In this document: positions 60,521-64,000 of the stretch, one piece after another
Position numbering within the stretch: the stretch's first letter is position 1
Layout of the letters: each line of letters opens with the position of its first letter
NCBI RefSeq assembly: GCF_033118175.1
Contig: NC_083691.1
Coordinates: forward strand, 18,015,001 to 18,079,000
Direction of reading: 5' to 3'
Source of the DNA: Dama dama
Taxonomy: Eukaryota > Chordata > Mammalia > Artiodactyla > Cervidae
Length of the DNA stretch: 64,000 bases
Made by a program: the position numbers and the translations under genes
The notes under the pieces: generated by a model
Told to the model about the DNA's origin: nothing
Seen by the model: only the letters and a program-made list of their open reading frames with translations
The model's database searches: none

Positions 60521-61183
60521 GCTCTCAGAAAGGACAGGCAGACTTGTGAAAGTTAATTTCTCCCCAAACTAATTAAGGAGAATCAATATCCCAACACATA
60601 GGACCTTCTTTTCCTAAACACTCTTTCTTCTTTCGGCCTCTACCACTTAAGGTTTTTAAATTTTTCCTCAAAATTCTCAAAGCTTATATGAAAATGTAGA
60701 CTAGAAAAAGCACTGAATTCTAAAATACATTTTAAAGGTAAATTATCTCATTATGGATCAGAACAAAACAGCATACATGTAAGTGTTAAAGGAAGCTACA
60801 AAAATAAGGCTTACACTGTATTAAAATATTTTAATTTACAAGTGGATTTGTTACAGAGATTGCAAAAACTACACTATGAATAGCTTACAAAATGTACAAA
60901 AAAGAGAGATCCAAGAATTTTTAAACTGTTAAATACTTAGGGAGTCCAAATCCTTCACTTAAAATGTAAACCCTCGATGTTCAAAGAAACACATTATACA
61001 TACCATGTAAAACCAGACTAAAAGAAATAAACAGAAGTGCATGATATTTACATAAACAATAACTTTAAACAACAGAGGAATGCTATAAGCCCCACCGAGC
61101 ATATTTGAATTAAATTCTTAAGTTCAAACCCACTGAACATTTAAAACTAATGTGAAAGTCTGAGAGAAAAAAGGGATTAAAAG

Positions 61184-61199
61184 AAAAAAAAAAAAAAAA
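61184..61199. repeat. A16 homopolymer
   Basis: Sixteen A in a row within a longer A-rich stretch. Confidence 0.8.
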
Positions 61200-61477
61200 C
61201 AAGGAGGAAAAAGGCAAAATCAAACAGGAAAAACATATCAGTATAAACTGAAATGGAAGGAGTTAAAATATGAAAAGACACACTTTCTACATTAATTACT
61301 TCCTCTTTATTGCCAACACTTGCAACTAATGCGGCAAACCCATTTACCCTCACCTGCTCCATTGATGGCATCGAATTCTAAACACTGGCAGTGCATATGT
61401 GCACAGAACATACTGTAAAAGAGTAACGAAACCACCTGTGCCCGCCTGCGGGTCCACAGCCGCAGCACCAGCAGAGC

Positions 61478-61652
61478 TCTCTGCCACCACAGAAACGTTC
61501 TCTGCGTGCTGCTGAGTACAGAGGCCACCGGCCACCCGTGGGGGTCGAGCACGTGCCACGTGGCCAGTGTGGCTGGACAACTGGGCTTTAGATGTTAATT
61601 CACTTAAATCTACAGGCCGCACGTGGCTAAGGGCTCCAAACCAGACGGGGCC
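61478..61652. repeat. MER5A-like hAT-Charlie remnant
   Basis: 'cacgtggccagtgtggctgg' and 'acaggccgcacgtggctaag' with the T/A-rich centre match MER5A; diverged. Confidence 0.55.
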
Positions 61653-61749
61653 TGAAGCTCTAACAGGTAGCTTCACAGACTGCCACTGCCTTTCAGAAAA
61701 ATAAACAGCTTCCTTTGACTGAATATGAATTTACTAACTTTCCTACTTG

Positions 61750-61965
61750 GGGGCTTCTCAGGTGGCGCCAGGGGGTAAAGAACCTGCCAATGTAGGAGAG
61801 GTAAGAAATCGCAGGTTTGATTCCTGGGTTGGGAAGATCCCCTGGAAAAGGGCATGACAACCCATTCCAGTATTCTTGCCTGGAGAATTCCATGGACAGA
61901 GGAGCCTGGTGAGCTATGGTCCAGAGTGTCGAAAAGAGTCAGACATGACTAAGTGACTTAGTGCA
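61750..61965 (+). repeat. Bov-tA SINE
   Basis: Full forward copy, 'gggcttctcaggtggcgcc' to 'cagacatgactaagtgac', followed by a long CA repeat. Confidence 0.92.
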
Positions 61966-61974
61966 CACCCGCGC

Positions 61975-62034
<60 letters not shown>
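61966..62034. repeat. (CG)n/(CA)n microsatellite, Z-DNA prone
   Basis: CGCGCGCATGCGCGC leads into about 25 CA units, nearly 60 bp of alternating pyrimidine-purine. Confidence 0.9.
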
Positions 62035-62036
<2 letters not shown>

Positions 62037-62764
62037 TTCCTACTTAGAAGCATGTTATGACTTCCATTCATGCAGGTATACACAAGTCCTCTGTTCTCAA
62101 TAATCCCATCAGATTTTCCTTCTTTTTCCAGATTTACAACAAGAAGCTCCTTTTCTCAGATATTAAGTACAGTTTCACCTTGAACCTGTCATCTGTGTGA
62201 GATTTCATAAGCAGAGTTGCGATGGTGTAAAAATTGCTTCACATGATACATAATTAAAATATTTTACTCCTCCTCTGAAAAAAATTAGAGTCAAAACAAT
62301 GAGAACCTGGAGTGCTGGCATACAGCAGGGACAGGGATCCAGGGAGACGGGGGGCACCGCTGGAAACTGAGGGGAGACACGGCATCAAAGCAGACGGGGC
62401 GACCCATGAGTCACCAAAGATGCAGAACAGAATGAGATTTGGGGATACGTTAGCTACAGGTCCATCATTCCTTGTATGAAAACTCCTGAAGCCACACAAA
62501 TGTCAGGATTCAGAGACACGGTGCACCACAGGTAGCACAGAACACCCCCAAGGATCTGCCACCAAGGTCTGTGGGTACCTCAGCCCCTGGGTGTTCAACC
62601 ACATCTATTTCCAGTGTCCAGTGTCCATCTCTGGCCCAGACCTCCACACCAGCTCCCAGCCATCGATTAACTGTCTCACAGACACTCTAAAGTCCACAGG
62701 CACCTACTCAGCAAATACTCAAAGAGTGTTTACTACGTACCAAGCACTGTTTTAGGTGAATGTC

Positions 62765-62852
62765 TTGCCTGGAAAATTCCATGGACGGAGAAACCTGGCA
62801 GGATACAGCCCATGGGGTCGCAAAGAGTCGGACACAACTGAGCAACTAACAC
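62765..62852 (+). repeat. BovA partial SINE
   Basis: 'cttgcctggaaaattccatg' to 'ggacacaactgagcaac'. Confidence 0.87.
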
Positions 62853-63082
62853 CCCCCCACACGCACTGTTTGAAATGCTTATCCCCTAGACGTGCTCCCC
62901 ACCCCCAGGCTTCACTATGCTCCGAAATTCTGCTTCCATTTTACCTTACTGTTCACACCAGGAACCTGGGGTCACCCTGACACCCTTCTTTCCCACCAAT
63001 CACCAAGTCCTTCCACACGTGCCTTCTAAATCTCTCTCTAATCTATTTGCTTACTCTGTCTCTGCACTGCTGTCACCCTAAG

Positions 63083-63308
63083 ACTAAGCCTGCGGTCCTC
63101 ACCCAGAAGAGGTCTGGCCCCGCAAGAGACATGTGAAACTGTCTGGAAACATCCATGGTTGTCACAACCTGGGGAGAAGAGGCTGCCAGCATCGAGTGGG
63201 CAGGAGCGATGGATGGAGCTCAGCACCTTACAGGGTGCACAACAGTCCCGCCCACCAAAGAATGATCGACCCTCAGCCATCCACAGCACTGAGGCTGAGA
63301 AACCCTGC
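63083..63308. repeat. Old hAT-like interspersed repeat
   Basis: 'tgtctggaaacatccatgg', 'ttgtcacaacctggggag' and 'ctgaggctgagaaaccctg' match a widespread ancient mammalian DNA repeat; family uncertain. Confidence 0.55.
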
Positions 63309-63477
63309 CCTGAGTACATGAAAGAGTGAAGGAGTGATGCATACCAAGGGTTTTGTTTTTATATCAATTATGGTCTTGAAAAAATGATCAGAATAATTTT
63401 TAATGTGGTAAAATTCTATTGGGCCCGATTAGATTATGTTGGAACCTGTCTTATATGTGAATAAAGTGAGCACTTAC

Positions 63478-63555
63478 TTGTGCATGTTCTCCACTCCTAT
63501 TATGACCATGATACAGTAGGAAATTCCACTTTGTACAAGAAAATGTAAGGCATAC
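63478..63555 (-). CDS. MBOAT2: MBOAT2 exon 3 (78 nt)
   Basis: This exon encodes residues 75-99 (numbering assumes 520 in total) plus halves of codons 74 and 100, in a hydrophobic segment with YALHFLVQSG and IIGVENMH, likely a transmembrane helix near the N-terminus. The acceptor is a pyrimidine-rich stretch ending in acag at 63556-63557. The donor is GTAAGT at 63472-63477, a consensus match. The first base G completes a split codon whose first two bases lie in the upstream exon; Trp is expected. The last two bases AA join the first A of the next exon to give Lys. It is separated from exon 4 by a 19.8 kb intron, the largest here. No start codon is expected in this exon. Confidence 0.93.
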
Positions 63556-64000
63556 CTGTAAAAAGTAAGAGCACTGTTAGAAGGGTTAGAAGGGCCTACA
63601 CACAAACATCGAGTTGAAATGATACAGGATAAAAAGTGCTTATGCATAACCCAGAACATTCCCAGGAAAAAAAATAAGGAAGCAAAACCTCCAAAGCCTA
63701 ACACTGTGGATACCCTAGAGAACCCTCATCTCACAAGCCCCACAAGGGCTGGAAAAATAAGAACTACAGAAAGCCACACTTGGGGGCTGAGCATCCCACA
63801 TTTCCCAGCTACACGAAAGCTCCATGGGGTCCTGAGACTAAAGCGTTACTGCTTTTCCATCACTAAGGCACAAGCATGAAAAGGAGTGAGAAACCTGGAT
63901 TTCAGAATCATCCTGACAGATATCACTTAATTGTTTACCTGACTGACTACACCAATACAGCCGTGAATCTATAGTAGTCTTTGCAAGTGTTACTTACAAA
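63556..64000 (-). other. MBOAT2: MBOAT2 intron 2, 3' part
   Basis: Intronic sequence upstream of exon 3. Nothing else is recognised; the intron runs out of the window. Confidence 0.8.

Larger units (their letters stand above)
43677..63477 (-). other. MBOAT2: MBOAT2 intron 3 (19.8 kb)
   Basis: Donor GTAAGT, acceptor TTTTCCAG. Largest intron here, dense in SINEs with a nested BovB and old DNA-transposon remnants. Stretches in which I recognise nothing: 43677-44233, 44536-45225, 45578-46463, 46589-47295, 47393-48676, 49129-50571, 51276-52962, 53409-55510, 55723-56475, 56689-57914, 58257-60394, 60521-61477 and 62035-62764. Confidence 0.8.
16088..63555 (-). other. MBOAT2: MBOAT2 gene, 3' eleven coding exons (gene continues beyond right edge)
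   Basis: The gene encodes a multi-pass endoplasmic reticulum acyltransferase. From knowledge of the family, MBOAT2 (also LPCAT4/LPEAT-type) transfers acyl groups, preferably oleoyl, from acyl-CoA to lysophosphatidylethanolamine, lysophosphatidylcholine and lysophosphatidate in the Lands cycle of phospholipid remodelling. Seen here: eleven exons with AG acceptors and GT donors on the minus strand, lengths 78, 96, 56, 55, 184, 193, 104, 65, 133, 152 and 226 nt, whose phases all match. Together they encode the last 446 complete residues plus a split first codon. If the protein is 520 residues, as in human MBOAT2 (recalled, not searched), exon 3 starts inside codon 74, so exons 1-2 with the promoter lie outside the window. 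MBOAT1 is the nearest paralogue, but the C-terminal tail matches MBOAT2. Confidence 0.95.

Noticed and set aside
63991..63998. Possible splice donor TTT|GTAAGT of MBOAT2 exon 2 at the right edge
   Set aside because: Exon 2 must end with the first two bases of a codon completed by G, normally Trp (TG+G). Here the bases before GT are TT, which would give Leu, and no exon sequence is visible.

Overview
This is nuclear DNA of a ruminant, almost certainly a bovid (cattle, sheep or goat; I cannot say which). It is saturated with Bov-tA SINEs (a tRNA-Glu-like head followed by the BovB-like tail that reads as 'gtcggacacgactgag' and variants), BovB (RTE) LINE copies, ART2/CHR-type tRNA-Glu SINEs and 3' ends of ruminant L1. 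Nothing bacterial, viral or plasmid-like is present.

The one protein-coding gene I can support is MBOAT2 (membrane-bound O-acyltransferase 2, a lysophospholipid acyltransferase), on the minus strand. Eleven consecutive coding exons run from 63555 down to the stop codon at 16088-16090. I call them exons 3-13, because the codons missing upstream (about 73 residues of an expected 520) should come from two exons beyond the right edge. Every exon has AG/GT borders, every intron phase joins in frame, and the spliced product keeps the family landmarks: the DNWN segment, W-D and the catalytic WHGVYPGYY motif.

Layout: 1-9950 is intergenic sequence downstream of MBOAT2, with a broken 2.3 kb BovB copy (3354-5668), an L1 fragment nested in an older LTR-like repeat, and several SINEs. 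From about 9950 to 16087 the DNA is AT-rich and nearly free of ruminant SINEs; much of it is probably the long MBOAT2 3' UTR, though its end is not fixed. From 16088 to 23050 lie six closely spaced exons (13-8). From 23051 to 33035 come exons 7, 6 and 5, separated by introns holding an L1 3' end and a second BovB copy. From 33036 to 63477 are two large introns (10.5 and 19.8 kb) around exon 4, filled with SINEs, BovB pieces and older DNA-transposon remnants. Exon 3 lies at 63478-63555.

I found no new biological system. The points most worth a second look are a SINE inserted head-on into another SINE inside an intron (a ready-made RNA hairpin), a 58-bp palindromic mariner-type element, an exon with a weak splice donor whose joint skipping with its neighbour would keep the frame, a nine-A coding run in the last exon, several nested insertions dated by target-site duplications, and an ORF behind a good splice acceptor on the opposite strand just past the 3' end of MBOAT2.
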